In this document: piece by piece, positions 35,704 through 46,660 of the stretch
Layout: the number at the start of each line of letters is the position of its first letter
Position numbering within the stretch: the first letter of the stretch is position 1
Origin: JABDBL01 sp963845445
GTDB lineage: Bacteria > Cyanobacteriota > Vampirovibrionia > Obscuribacterales > Obscuribacteraceae
DNA: 64,000 nt
Assembly (NCBI GenBank): GCA_963845445.1
Contig: CAWJSE010000002.1
Coordinates: forward strand, 992,001-1,056,000
Reading direction: 5' to 3'
Position numbers and translations under genes: made by a program
The notes under the pieces: generated by a model
What the model saw: the letters and a program-made list of their open reading frames with translations, nothing else
The model's database searches: none
Told to the model about the DNA's origin: nothing

Positions 35704-38700
35704 TTAGAAATGTACGTTGAAATCAACAGTATTTTGTGTACCTTTACGACTGGCAGACTCAGTAATAGATATTTTTTCATGATATTCCTGCAAGCTATGC
35801 ACAGCTAGCGGTCCGCTTTGCAAGGCAGCAATAGCTGAAGCTGTGGCTTTGGCCCCGGCTACGGTTGTAACCACTGGCACGTTGTAACTTATAGCGGCTC
35901 GCCGTATAAGTTGATCATCTTCTCTCGCTGTGCGGCTGGATGGGATGTTAATAACTAAATTTATTTCGCCATTTTTTATACGGTCGACCAAATTAGGTCT
36001 ACCTTCTGAAACCTTGTTAACAACAATGACAGGAATATTGCCTGAGCGAATTACTGCAGCTGTACCACGGGTAGCCACCAACTCAAAACCTATTTGATAT
36101 AAAGACTGCGCCACCGAAACAATATCATTCTTATACCAGTCAGATACCGATATGAATATGCGACCTTTAGTTGGCAGCTTTTGTCCTGCCCCCAATTGTG
36201 CTTTAGCAAAAGCTAAACCGAATTGCGAAGCTATACCCATCACTTCACCCGTAGAACGCATCTCTGGTCCAAGATTTATTTCAGCTCCTGGAAATCTACT
36301 AAATGGAATTACTACAGACTTAACTGAAACATGCGGCGGTAGCAATCTTGAAGTCACTTCTAGTTCAGAAAGAGTTTTTCCTGCCATAACACAAGCGGCT
36401 ATTTTTGCCCAAGGTACACCAGTTGCCTTAGAAACAAAAGGAATAGTGCGGCTTGCGCGAGGATTAACTTCCAAAATATAGAGCTCTTTTCCTTGCAATG
36501 CAAATTGTATATTCATCAAACCAATCACTTTCAATTCTCGCGCCAAATCAACAGTGGCTTTCCTAATTTGTTCCACGATATCTAACGGAATAGTTTGCGT
36601 AGGCAAAACACAAGTGCTGTCTCCCGAGTGTATACCAGCTTGTTCGACGTGTTCCATTATGCCGGCAATAATTGTTGTTTGCCCATCACTGACCGCATCA
36701 ACATCAATTTCAATGGCATTCTCTAAAAATTGATCAATTAAAATAGACATTCTTTCTTGCTGCGAAAAACCAGTGGACAACCAACGGCTAAGATCCTCGC
36801 GAGAATAAGCAATTTCCATTGCTCGCCCACCCAACACATAACTTGGTCTTACTAATACTGGATAACCTACTTTCTCAGCAATCGCAAATGCATCCTCTGC
36901 ATTTGTGGCAATCGCACCCGGCCGGCTGCTTCAATTTCAACTGCTTCGCTAACTCGTTGAAGCGGGCTCTATCTTCGGCCCTGTCAATGGAATCAGGACT
37001 CGTACCAAGAATTTTGAATCCTCTTGCTTCCAGACCACGAGCTAGTTTAAGCGGTGTTTGTCCACCTAGTTGTACAATAATACCTATTGGCTTTTCTACT
37101 AAAGCAATATTAGTGACATCTTCTAAAGTCAGTGGTTCAAAATAGAGCCTGCTCGAAACGTCATAATCAGTTGACACCGTTTCAGGATTAGAATTGACCA
37201 TTACCGCTTCATAGTCTAAATCACGCAAAGCTAGACTGGCGTGAACACAACAATAATCAAATTCTATACCCTGCCCGATGCGATTGGGCCCTCCGCCAAG
37301 AATCAAAATAGTTTGTTTTGTAGGAGGTGGCACTTCAGATTCATCTTCATAAGTAGAATACATATATGGAGTGCTCGCCGCAAATTCGGCTGCACAAGTA
37401 TCGATTATTTTGTATGCGGGCACTACTTGAAGTTTTTGTCTTAGGGCAAAAATCTCGTCTTCTGTGCTACCTATGAGATTGGCTAATTGTTTATCTCCAA
37501 AGCCCATACGCTTAATTGCTAAAAGCGTATCTTTTCCAAGATCGCCAATACCTTTAATATTTTTCTCTATCCAAACGCTCTTTTCATAGAGCTCAAAGAG
37601 ATTGTCGATAAACCAAGAATCTATGCTGGTTAGTTCTTGGATCTCAGTACTCGTAATACCAGCAGCAATGGCACTATATATATCAGTTAAACGGTGGTGA
37701 CTTGGCACAGACAAACGTTTACGCCAATCCGCTAAGCCCACTTTTTGCCTGGCTGGCACTTTAATAAAACCGGTTAAACCGAGCTCAAGTCCGCGTAATG
37801 CCTTCTGTATAGACTCTTGAAATGTGCGGCCAACAGCCATTACTTCCCCTACAGATTTCATCTGTGTAGTTAAAGTAGTATCAGCACCGCGGAAACGCTC
37901 AAAGTTAAAACGTGGAATCTTTGTCACTACATAATCCAAAGTAGGTTCAAAAGACGCGGGTGTAGTTTTAGTAATATCGTTTAATATCTCATCTAAACAT
38001 AATCCAACAGCCAATTTAGCTGCAATTTTTGCGATCGGATAACCTGTCGCTTTACTAGCCAAGGCAGATGACCGAGACACACGTGGATTCATTTCAATAA
38101 CCACAATGCGCCCAGTCAAAGGATTTATGCCAAATTGAATATTTGAGCCACCAGTATCAACGCCTATCGCCCGAATAATTTTAATAGAGGCATCACGCAA
38201 GCGTTGATATTCTTTATCAGTAAGTGTTTGCACTGGTGCCACAGTAATAGAGTCGCCAGTGTGTATTCCCATTGGATCAAAATTTTCGATTGAACAAATG
38301 ATGACTACATTATCAATACAATCACGGACAACTTCCAACTCTATTTCTTTCCAACCAAGTACACTCTGCTCAAGTAAGATTTCATGCATAGGACTAAGAT
38401 TTAGTCCTTGTCCAGCTATATTTTCCAGTTCTTCGTGATTATAAGCTATGCCACCACCTGCACCACCTAATGTAAAAGCTGGACGAATAATAACCGGAAA
38501 ACCTATTTTTGCAGCAATATCTTTTACTTCTGATAAATTACGGGCAATGCCAGAATTAGGCACATCCAGACCAATTTCCAGCATAGTTCTTTTAAACAAT
38601 TCTCTGTCTTCTGCCAATTTGATAGCTTCAACCTTGGCACCAATTAACTCAACTCCATACTGAGCAAGAACGCCCGATTCGGATAATTCCACAGCCACAT

Positions 38701-38989
38701 TTAGAGCCGTTTGACCACCCATTGTGGGCAATAGCGCTTGCGGGCGCTCACGGGCGATAACCGCCTTTACCACATCGGCAGTAACAGGCTCAATATAAGT
38801 GGCCACAGCCAGCTCTGGGTCAGTCATGATGCTAGCCGGGTTTGAATTAACCAGTACTACTTTATAGCCTTCATCCTTAAGGGCCTTGCATGCTTGACTA
38901 CCAGAATAATCAAATTCACAGGCTTGTCCAATAGTAATTGGACCTGCTCCCAGAACCAGAATTTTTGATATATCTTTTCTTTTTGGCAT
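35704..38989 (-). pseudogene. carB: Carbamoyl-phosphate synthase large subunit, one frameshift
   Basis: Two frames (38989-36875 and 36837-35704) give about 704 and 377 residues, together the usual roughly 1070-1080 of CarB. The first ATP-grasp half starts ILVLGAGPITIGQACEFDYS; the second half starts TILILGGGPNRIGQGIEFDY. The C-terminal allosteric domain includes IFISVSDWYKND. The frame is lost at a GGG (36917-36919): reading GGTGCGATT there continues PAGAIATNAEDAFAIAEKVG into LGGRAMEIAYS. As carB is normally needed for pyrimidine and arginine synthesis, an inserted G from sequencing is likely. No carA is adjacent. Confidence 0.88.
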
Positions 38990-39140
38990 TAGCTAACCGC
39001 TTCTAGACAAATATTAGCGAATAAACAGCAAAAGCGTTTGAAAAGTGTGTCTAAGTTGGTATACAAAAGAAAGTAGAGCAGGCGAGAATGCGTTTCAAAA
39101 GGTCGTCTTAAACCAGCCCAAGCCTGTTTAGGAGCTTGGA

Positions 39141-40286
39141 ATGTTGTCTCAAAATATAAAACACTTCTTTACCTTTAATATCCCAGCCACAAATCGCAAC
39201 GACAAGCTCGCTTTAAAAGAGTGCCATTGCAAACTTGCCAAGAAATTTATAATCGCCATTGCATTTACTTTGGCTATTGCTGCACAAATTCAACTGTCTC
39301 TCCCAGCCCACAGTAAAGTCATCAGGCTTGACCAAGTAGACTTATCTGCTAAGCATTATCCATATCTATATCAATGGTCAGATCCAGCTATCAAGCCAAA
39401 AGCTATTGTAATAGCTATACATGGCATTACTATGCATGGCTTGACATATGACCAGCTTGCCAATCATTTGGCCAAAGGCGGCAACCTGGTATTTTCTCCC
39501 GACTTACCGGGCAACGGACGCCGTTGGCAAAAAGACGCGGTCAGTTACCTCAAATCGCAAGAAGAGTTAGTAGACATCATTCAATCAGCAAAAAAGACTT
39601 ATAAAAACCTACCTGTTATTTGTCTGGGTGAAAGCTTGGGTGCAAACTTAGCTCTGTCAACGGCCGAGGCTAATCCGGGTTTAGTGGATGGCATCATTTT
39701 ATCGAGCCCGGCCTTTAAAAGGCGCATCAATGTTACTCCAAAAACAGTAGTCGGTTCTATGAATATGCTGGTTGGCCTGGTAAAAACAGACACGACAGTT
39801 GATTTATCACCTTATATGCGAGCTTATGCATCCGAAGATCCAGCAATAGTAAAAACAATGCTAAATGACCCACTAATACATCGGCAAGTAACAACTCAAT
39901 ATCTGTGGGATAGCTGCAATGCCATGAAGAACGTATTTAAAGAAGCTCGATTAATTAGTAAAACTACACCGGTTTTGATAATTCAAGGAAGCCAAGACAG
40001 AATTTTAAATGCGAATGCCATTATTAAATTGGTTTCAAGTCTTAATTCGGAAGATCAAACTGTGAAATGGCTCAATAATAGGGGACATATGATTTTGGAA
40101 GAATGTCAGCCAAGACCAGACGTTTTACAAACAATAGATGATTGGTTTAAAAATCACATTGAAAGATCATCCATAGCCACCCTCCAATCACAAGACGCTC
40201 TACCAACGAGCTCATCCATGCCACCACTTCCTAAAACCCTAAACAAAAAATCAAACTCTGATTCAAAACTAATTTCTTCACAATAA
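39141..40286 (+). CDS. Exported alpha/beta hydrolase (monoglyceride-lipase/lysophospholipase-like)
   Basis: 381 residues. A long N-terminus contains a hydrophobic export helix (about 34-55, FIIAIAFTLAIAAQIQLSLP). The hydrolase domain shows HGITMHGLTYDQLA (oxyanion), the nucleophile elbow LGESLGANLALS, acid QGSQDRILNA and a final NNRGHMILEE His. This matches the serine-hydrolase (lysophospholipase-like) family. The C-terminal about 50 residues are Ser/Pro-rich. Exact substrate unknown. Confidence 0.78.
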   Translation: MLSQNIKHFFTFNIPATNRNDKLALKECHCKLAKKFIIAIAFTLAIAAQIQLSLPAHSKVIRLDQVDLSAKHYPYLYQWSDPAIKPKAIVIAIHGITMHGLTYDQLANHLAKGGNLVFSPDLPGNGRRWQKDAVSYLKSQEELVDIIQSAKKTYKNLPVICLGESLGANLALSTAEANPGLVDGIILSSPAFKRRINVTPKTVVGSMNMLVGLVKTDTTVDLSPYMRAYASEDPAIVKTMLNDPLIHRQVTTQYLWDSCNAMKNVFKEARLISKTTPVLIIQGSQDRILNANAIIKLVSSLNSEDQTVKWLNNRGHMILEECQPRPDVLQTIDDWFKNHIERSSIATLQSQDALPTSSSMPPLPKTLNKKSNSDSKLISSQ

Positions 40287-40424
40287 AGAAGATCACAAAT
40301 TTTGCATTGTTCTACTAACCGCCTAAGAATAGACTTCTTTAGCGTCATGTAATGAAGAAGGCCGCCCAAATATTGCCATAACGCATATAAGTTACTCCGT
40401 GACATCGAAAGAAGTGTTAGAATT

Positions 40425-40772
40425 ATGGCTGATACGGAGGTATCTTATAAAATGCCAGTTTCAGAACAACCCATGCGCAAGCTGCTTGGTGTTCTTTATC
40501 CAACTATTTCTTGGTTAAGCGAACAAGGCTCAGTAGCCATCAGTGCAGTGCCATCTGATCATCTAGATGCCATAAAACAGCTTGAGCGAATAGGTATTGT
40601 ATACAAGAGAAATAATCGTTCATATGAATTGCAAAAAATTAGATTGAAAAAACTGCTAGGCAGTGACACTTTGGAATCTTTGATTGCGCAAGTTTCGCCC
40701 ACTGATCAAGGAACTATTGATTGCAACCCAAAAACTATTGTTGATCCCGAAATTAAAGCGACCCTGAACTAG
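40425..40772 (+). CDS. Small protein of unknown function
   Basis: 115 residues. A mixed alpha/beta stretch (MRKLLGVLYPTISWLSEQG; AIKQLERIGIVYKRNNRSYE) resembles a winged-helix in size and pattern but has no recognisable signature. It lies directly before the glycosyltransferase gene (2-bp gap, TTG start there), so it is the first gene of that operon and may be a regulator of it. Confidence 0.5.
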   Translation: MADTEVSYKMPVSEQPMRKLLGVLYPTISWLSEQGSVAISAVPSDHLDAIKQLERIGIVYKRNNRSYELQKIRLKKLLGSDTLESLIAQVSPTDQGTIDCNPKTIVDPEIKATLN

Positions 40773-40774
40773 CT

Positions 40775-41536
40775 TTGCCCAAAGTATCGATAGTTATTCC
40801 AGCTTTTAACGAACAAACACGGCTTCCTGCCACACTCACTGCTGTTTGCAATTTTTTTACTAATAAGGGACTGGATTTCGAAATCATTGTAGTCAGTGAT
40901 GGTAGCAAAGATCGCACTGATGAAGTAGTTATTGAAAACGCCATTAAGCACCCCCAAATTAGGCTTATTTCTTACCCAATCAATAGGGGTAAGGGCTTCG
41001 CTATAAAAACAGGGGTTTTATCTTCCACAGGCGATCTAATTTTGTTGGACGACGCGGACGGTAGCTCGCCAATTGAAGAATTTGATCGCCTAAATACTGC
41101 AATTAACAATGGTGCGGATCTAGTCATCGGTTCAAGAGCAAAGCCAGATCCAAACTGCCGGGTAAAAGCTTTGCCGTATCGTACTTATATAGGAAACACT
41201 TTTAACCGTATCGTACAATCCTTATTACTGCCAGGAATATACGACACCCAATGTGGTTTTAAATTGTTCAGAAAAGCAGTGGGTCAAGACATTTTTTCCT
41301 CTACTACGATAACTGGATATGCTTTTGACGTAGAAGCTTTATATATAGCCAAAGAGCAAAAATATCGGCTGGAAGAAGTGAGCATCAATTGGAATAATTG
41401 CTCAGAGTCAAAAGTAAATATCTGGGTGGATTCACTTAAAATGCTGGTGGAAGTGCTAAAAATATCCTGGAGAGCTAGGCAAGGCAAATATTCCAATAGC
41501 AAATGTAAAAAGGCGAATGAAAGAAGCCGCTCCTGA
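40775..41536 (+). CDS. Family-2 glycosyltransferase (dolichyl-phosphate glucosyltransferase-like)
   Basis: 253 residues from TTG 40775, two bp after the previous stop. GT2 fold: VSIVIPAFNEQTRL, VVSDGSKDRTDEV, LLDDADGSSPIEEF (DxD metal site), VIGSRAKPDP and QCGFKLFRK, the pattern of DPM/ALG5-like enzymes that put sugars on lipid phosphates. The C-terminal tail is basic. It overlaps the membrane protein that follows by 20 bp. Together they could assemble a surface glycan; substrate unknown. Confidence 0.82.
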   Translation: MPKVSIVIPAFNEQTRLPATLTAVCNFFTNKGLDFEIIVVSDGSKDRTDEVVIENAIKHPQIRLISYPINRGKGFAIKTGVLSSTGDLILLDDADGSSPIEEFDRLNTAINNGADLVIGSRAKPDPNCRVKALPYRTYIGNTFNRIVQSLLLPGIYDTQCGFKLFRKAVGQDIFSSTTITGYAFDVEALYIAKEQKYRLEEVSINWNNCSESKVNIWVDSLKMLVEVLKISWRARQGKYSNSKCKKANERSRS

Positions 41537-43148
41537 AGACAAAAAAATATGGGTGGAATATCTTTTACCGGAAGTGGGAGATATAATATACCTTTTTGTT
41601 TTGTATCTGCTCCTTCATTGGCGCCCAAATATGCTCTTTGATGATGGTTCTACGGGTTGGCACATCATCACCGGCAACTATATTTTGCAAAATCATAATG
41701 TCCCGCACGTCGACATCATGTCCTATACCTTTCCCAATAAACCATGGATTGCTTACGAATGGCTGTCAGATGTAATTATGGCTGTCCTGGTCAAGCTCGG
41801 CGGGCTGACCTTGCTATATGTGGTGGTAGCCACCGCCATTGCCTTTTTAATGCTCCTTCTTTACTCACGCTGCCGACAAAATGGAAGCAATTTTATTTTT
41901 GCCACTTTCATTACTAGTATCGGTGCTCTGCTCTCGTCAATACATTGGTTAGCGAGGCCGCATATATTTACATTCTTTGGAGTCTTTATTTTTACTACTC
42001 AGCTAGATATGTATTACAGAGGCTTACTTAGCAAAAACAAATTAGTCTTATCCCTCACTGCCTATATGCTTATCTGGGCTAATTCGCATCCTGGATTTTT
42101 ATTGGGATTGGTAATAATAACCGTCTATCTATTTTCGGCTATTGTCGAATCAATATTCTTAGTCCCAGATATTAACCCGCAGAAAAAAATTGACGAGAAA
42201 AAACGAATACCAACATTGTTATATATGCTTTTGCTGAGTGCGCTTGCTAGCCTTTGCACACCTTACGGTTTTCGTCTCTACTCTTATATAGGCAATTACA
42301 TATTCAAAACTAATGCCATTATTGCAATCACTGACGAATTTCAATCTCCCATCTTTCACGGGCGATTTCAACCCACAATATTAGAGATATTTTTTGCCCT
42401 TACTATCATTGGCTTAATTATTACCAAGAGCAAAGTCACTTTGCCAGATTTACTCATTTACTTGATGTTCGCCCATCTTAGTTTGTCGGCACAACGCAAT
42501 ATGTCCTTGTTTGTAATCGCGAATCTACCTATCATTGCTCGATTATATGCTAATACTAAATTAGATTCTCCAGCAGGAAAGCTTTACGTGAAACTGCAAC
42601 CAGTTTGGAAGTCTTTGATCGATAAGCTCAAAGATTTAAACAAAGGATTCACAGACAACGAGCAACGCTGCACGTATCATCTCTTGCCTATTCTCACATC
42701 TTTAACTTTAGTAATTATAGCTCTTTGTGGCGGTAAGGTGTTTGGCTATCCTGTACTAAAGGCTGATTTCGATGAACACACAAAGCCCAATACCACCCTA
42801 ACTATCATTAAAGAGCTACATTTGGATCCTAAGCATGGACTTTCAATGGACAATTGGGGAGGGATCATCCGTTTTAAAATAGACTATCCTGTCTTCATAG
42901 ACGATAGAGCTGATTTTTACGGTCAAGATTTTTATACTGAATATGGCAAGCTTATGCAAACGTCCCCCGGCTGGCAAAGGCTACTCAAAAAATACCAGAT
43001 AGAATGGGTATTGCTGCCAAAGAATAGTCGTCTTATAGAAGAATTAAAGCAAAACAATCATTGGCAAATCAAGGCCGAAGACCAAGGCTCAGTGCTGATC
43101 ATACAAAAAAGCTCTGCTACCACTCAAGAACCTAATCTGACAAAATAA
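41517..43148 (+). CDS. Polytopic membrane protein, GT-C-like
   Basis: 543 residues with ten or so hydrophobic segments (e.g. IIYLFVLYLLLHW, LYVVVATAIAFLMLLL, GLVIITVYLFSAIV, LTSLTLVIIALCGG). Conserved-looking N-terminal pieces TGWHIITGNYILQN and PWIAYEWLSDV are typical of uncharacterised bacterial GT-C-like membrane proteins. The C-terminal about 100 residues form a soluble domain (DDRADFYGQDFYTEYGKL). Overlaps the GT2 gene by 20 bp, so they are co-translated and probably use the same lipid-linked sugar. Confidence 0.65.
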   Translation: MKEAAPEDKKIWVEYLLPEVGDIIYLFVLYLLLHWRPNMLFDDGSTGWHIITGNYILQNHNVPHVDIMSYTFPNKPWIAYEWLSDVIMAVLVKLGGLTLLYVVVATAIAFLMLLLYSRCRQNGSNFIFATFITSIGALLSSIHWLARPHIFTFFGVFIFTTQLDMYYRGLLSKNKLVLSLTAYMLIWANSHPGFLLGLVIITVYLFSAIVESIFLVPDINPQKKIDEKKRIPTLLYMLLLSALASLCTPYGFRLYSYIGNYIFKTNAIIAITDEFQSPIFHGRFQPTILEIFFALTIIGLIITKSKVTLPDLLIYLMFAHLSLSAQRNMSLFVIANLPIIARLYANTKLDSPAGKLYVKLQPVWKSLIDKLKDLNKGFTDNEQRCTYHLLPILTSLTLVIIALCGGKVFGYPVLKADFDEHTKPNTTLTIIKELHLDPKHGLSMDNWGGIIRFKIDYPVFIDDRADFYGQDFYTEYGKLMQTSPGWQRLLKKYQIEWVLLPKNSRLIEELKQNNHWQIKAEDQGSVLIIQKSSATTQEPNLTK

Positions 43149-44848
43149 TTATTCAATTCCCTCGAACACAGCCACTAAGCTATCTTCTGGCGCCGCTTTA
43201 GTCAAACTTATTGCCTTATCCAATTCAGGCGGATATTCCAGTCCTAATATTTTGTAGACATTCTGTAAGCGCAATCTAAACTGTTGATCAAAAATTGCAT
43301 CGTGGGCAGAATTATTTGGTTCACCAAACCACCAAAACCAGTCACTACCTTCAGCAGCATAAATCTCTTCCCAAGCAGATAATTTAACTGCTTCAGGATA
43401 AGAATTCTGCTTGATTTGTTCAACCAGAAAATTTCTGGTCTGCGACAATAAATCCCAAGCCCGATTCTTTTCTGGGTCCCCAATCCATATATGAAAATCA
43501 GCACTAATCCAAGAGCCAGTTTCGATTTTATCCAGTTTAGCGCTTGCCGGTTGCCTGGACAAATAATCGCTAACAGTACATATGTTTAAAGTGCTATCTT
43601 TGGAAAGACGATTATACAATTCGTGTAAAAATGGTGCACCGTCTTGCTCATACGTTTCCCAACAGTTTTCACCGTCTAATGCTATGACGACCACACCTTC
43701 GCGCGCAGAGTTAAATAAACGTTGTTGAATATGTTTCAAACGCATGTACATGGCGGATGATGCTTCTTCTGGATTTCTGCTTCCATAAGAAAAACTCAAT
43801 TCGTTCGACATCACCAGTTCTCTAAAAGCAGAGTAATTCTCTCATTGCCGACAGCGATCTCATATGGCTGACAAAGAGTATCTGCGCTATTCAAATTGCC
43901 ATACTGATCCCGATAAATAGCAAGGCCAGTGGATTTACCTAATAAAGCTTCATCCGCAACCACCCACTTCACCGACTGTTGAGCAATTATTTCTAAGGCT
44001 CCAGGGCTAATTGACATCTCCGAGGGCCACATACCCCGAGCTTCTTGTCCCATAGTACGGCTGTATAAAGCTAATCCGGCCTCTACCTGATGAACAGCAT
44101 CATCCCGATGAAAAAATAATTTTTCGGGCAAGGTCACGTTTGGAGCAGGAAGTCTCGCTAAATTAGTATCGATTAGCAAAGGCAATATCGGATGATAATA
44201 GGGCGTAGTAGTAACTTCAATCTGTCCTTCTTTTTGTTTTTTTCGATAATAAGGAATTATTTCTTTCAAGAGTTCTCTTTCTATTTCAATGATGCGCTTG
44301 CGTTGATTTAAAGAAAAATTCTTCCCTTGCTCGATCAATTGTTTTAGATCAGCGATTGAGTTTTGCCACATCGGATCAAACCAAGCTAGATTCATCCAAG
44401 CAGCCATATCTGCATATTCTTGATTGGAGAATTTATCAATCATGTTTTCGTAGGTCAGAGTTTTTCTCAGCAAAGCTTCCCGTTTTGAATACAAATCCAA
44501 ATAAGGCGAATGTACTTTGATCTGCCGCTCAAAATTCGCATGGAATGATTCAGACAAAATATAAATCTTATCATCCCGCGTATATTCTCCCTCCGCTTTG
44601 ACTGTTAATAGTAGCTGTTCATCAACTGCTTCGTTACGAGCATAGTCTTCTATTTGTTCAATTAAAGACGGAACAAGATTGAATGTTTGCCGAATTTGGG
44701 GAAAACCTTCAAGCACTTTCACCATATCAAGATAATCTTTGATAGCATGTAAACGAACCCAAGGCAGCAAATATTTTCCAGTAAGCCGGTCTTTGTATAA
44801 CGGCTGATGCATATGCCATATGAAGCACACTGATAATCGCTCGGTCAT
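43149..44848 (-). pseudogene. Glycoside hydrolase family 57 protein, one frameshift
   Basis: Start ATG 44848. First part (345 residues): FIWHMHQPLYKDRLTGKYLLPW, the GH57 entrance motif, then NLVPSLIEQI, and GMWPSEMSISPGALEII (family catalytic-region motif). Second part (43814-43149) contains SYGSRNPEEASSAM and VVIALDGENCWETYEQDG. At 43825-43828 a four-A run (gene-sense TTTT) needs a fifth base to give LLFRELVMSNELSFSYGSRN. The family includes alpha-amylases, 4-alpha-glucanotransferases and branching enzymes on alpha-glucans; which one is open. The six-copy 110-bp array lies immediately 5'. Confidence 0.78.
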
Positions 44849-44854
44849 CTTTTT

Positions 44855-45514
44855 AAGCGCTGCCTCAGCTTCACTTCGTTCGCTTCAACGCGCGTTTTCA
44901 CGTTCCACTCCCGCCGCTTCACCAGCGCCGTTCGCTCCACTGAAATTCCTCTTAACTTATTCATAAGCGCTGCCTCAGCTTCACTTCGTTCGCTTCAACG
45001 CGCGTTTTCACGTTCCACTCCCGCCGCTTCACCAGCGCCGTTCGCTCCACTGAAATTCCTCTTAACTTATTCATAAGCGCTGCCTCAGCTTCACTTCGTT
45101 CGCTTCAACGCGCGTTTTCACGTTCCACTCCCGCCGCTTCACCAGCGCCGTTCGCTCCACTGAAATTCCTCTTAACTTATTCATAAGCGCTGCCTCAGCT
45201 TCACTTCGTTCGCTTCAACGCGCGTTTTCACGTTCCACTCCCGCCGCTTCACCAGCGCCGTTCGCTCCACTGAAATTCCTCTTAACTTATTCATAAGCGC
45301 TGCCTCAGCTTCACTTCGTTCGCTTCAACGCGCGTTTTCACGTTCCACTCCCGCCGCTTCACCAGCGCCGTTCGCTCCACTGAAATTCCTCTTAACTTAT
45401 TCATAAGCGCTGCCTCGGCTTCTCTTCGTTCGCCTCAACGCGCGTTTTCACGTTCCACTCCCGCCGCTTCACCAGCGCCGTTCGCTCCACTGAAATTCCT
45501 CTTAACTTAAGCAT
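44855..45514 (-). repeat. Six-copy, 110-bp tandem array of the GC-rich element
   Basis: Units start at 44855, 44965, 45075, 45185, 45295 and 45405, exactly 110 bp each; five are identical and the last differs at a few bases. In gene-sense orientation each unit begins ATGAATAAGTTAAGAGG and ends GAGGCAGCGCTT, and the ATG of the next unit overlaps the stop of the previous one (ATGA). Each unit can encode about 37 residues (MNKLRGISVERTAL...). The final unit's frame stops on the ATGA of the GH57 gene. Confidence 0.9.
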
Positions 45515-45521
45515 GATATAA

Positions 45522-46319
45522 CTAATTTTTAGCTAATTGTGTGTCCGCCAAAATTCCAAGAATCTGTTTGTGAACAAGATTGTTGGAAGCAAGAATATTT
45601 ACTCTAACATTTTTCAAATCAAAATCACTACCGTTTAAATCGGTAACACGCCCGCCCGCTTCTTTGACAATTATCGCACCAGCACCAATATCCCATAAAG
45701 CAATTTGGCGTTCCCAAAACCCTTCTGTTCTTCCGCAAGCAACAAAACACATATCCAAAGCAGCAGAACCATCGCGCCTTACACCATGCGTGCTGTCTGT
45801 CATTTTTATGAACGATTCTCGATTGGAATGTTCCGAAGCTCTGCTACTGGAATGAAAACCTGTAGATAAAAGACTTTCTTCTACTCTACTTACCTTAGAA
45901 ACTTTGATCGGCTTATCGTTCAACCACGCACCGGCACCCTTCTGCGCCCAGAACATCTCATTTGCCACCGGATTAAATACCACACCCAAAATCAATTGCC
46001 CATTTTCTTCAAAAGCAATAGATACACAAAAAAATGGGTATGAATGAGCAAAATTTGTTGTACCGTCTATTGGATCAATTAACCAGCGTCGCCCCGAACC
46101 GGTACCATCGCTTGCACCGCTTTCTTCAGCAAGAATGGCATCATCAGGGAATTCTTTGCGCAAAATCCCTATAATAATCTCTTCAGCAGCTTTGTCCACG
46201 TCTGTTACTAGGTTAAACACACCCTTATACTCAATCTTGCCAACGTCACCAAGACGCTCCAAAATAAGTTTACCGGCAGCGCGGGCTGCCTTCATAGCTG
46301 TATCTTTCAATTTAGTCAT
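45522..46319 (-). CDS. suhB: Inositol-1-monophosphatase family protein
   Basis: 265 residues. It carries the IMPase metal motifs ILAEESGASDG, WLIDPIDGTTNF and LWDIGAGAIIVKEAGG. The family dephosphorylates myo-inositol phosphates; SuhB-type proteins also bind NusG/ribosomal RNA in some bacteria. The start ATGACTAAATTG is overlapped by the repeat element's frame, which ends TAA within codon 2-3. The symbol is by family only. Confidence 0.88.
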   Translation of the reverse strand: MTKLKDTAMKAARAAGKLILERLGDVGKIEYKGVFNLVTDVDKAAEEIIIGILRKEFPDDAILAEESGASDGTGSGRRWLIDPIDGTTNFAHSYPFFCVSIAFEENGQLILGVVFNPVANEMFWAQKGAGAWLNDKPIKVSKVSRVEESLLSTGFHSSSRASEHSNRESFIKMTDSTHGVRRDGSAALDMCFVACGRTEGFWERQIALWDIGAGAIIVKEAGGRVTDLNGSDFDLKNVRVNILASNNLVHKQILGILADTQLAKN

Positions 46320-46566
46320 ATTGTAAGCGCTGCCTCGCCTTCGCTATGCTCGGCTCAACGCGCGTATCGACGCTTAGCTGCCACCGCCTCACCGGCGCTG
46401 TTCGCTCCGCTGCAATTCTACATAATACTGTCATAAGCGCTGCCTCGCCTTCGCCACACTGGAATTCTTCCATAAGTTCTTCATAAGCTCCACCACTCAA
46501 TTCTACATTCAAATTACAGCTGGCTGAAACTGAAATAAGTTTAGTAAACCTCTCAGGAGGCGTCAA
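46312..46566 (-). CDS. Short ORF extending from unique sequence through the repeat into suhB
   Basis: 84 residues. The first about 36 (RFTKLISVSASCNLNVELSG) are unique, the rest is repeat-encoded. It ends 8 bp inside suhB, which would couple translation. Reality as a protein is uncertain; it may just be the leader that the element creates. Confidence 0.35.
   Translation of the reverse strand: MTPPERFTKLISVSASCNLNVELSGGAYEELMEEFQCGEGEAALMTVLCRIAAERTAPVRRWQLSVDTRVEPSIAKARQRLQYD
46325..46459 (-). repeat. 110-bp repeat element, one unit plus remnant, 5' of suhB
   Basis: Full unit 46325-46434 (110 bp) and a truncated second unit from 46435. Gene-sense it begins ATGACAGTATTATG and ends GAGGCAGCGCTT, the same end as the tandem array, and its frame (ARQRLQYD) stops eight bases into suhB. 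Confidence 0.85.
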
Positions 46567-46660
46567 TTGACGCCATAGCCTGACAAGCGATATTCTTATT
46601 AGATACTTAAAAGCACTGATCGCTATATGTGCCTGAGCAAAGAGCTAATAGGAAAAATCA

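Noticed and set aside
44855..45514. CRISPR array
   Set aside because: Units are 110 bp and directly adjacent with no variable spacers, and the same sequence occurs dispersed at other gene starts.
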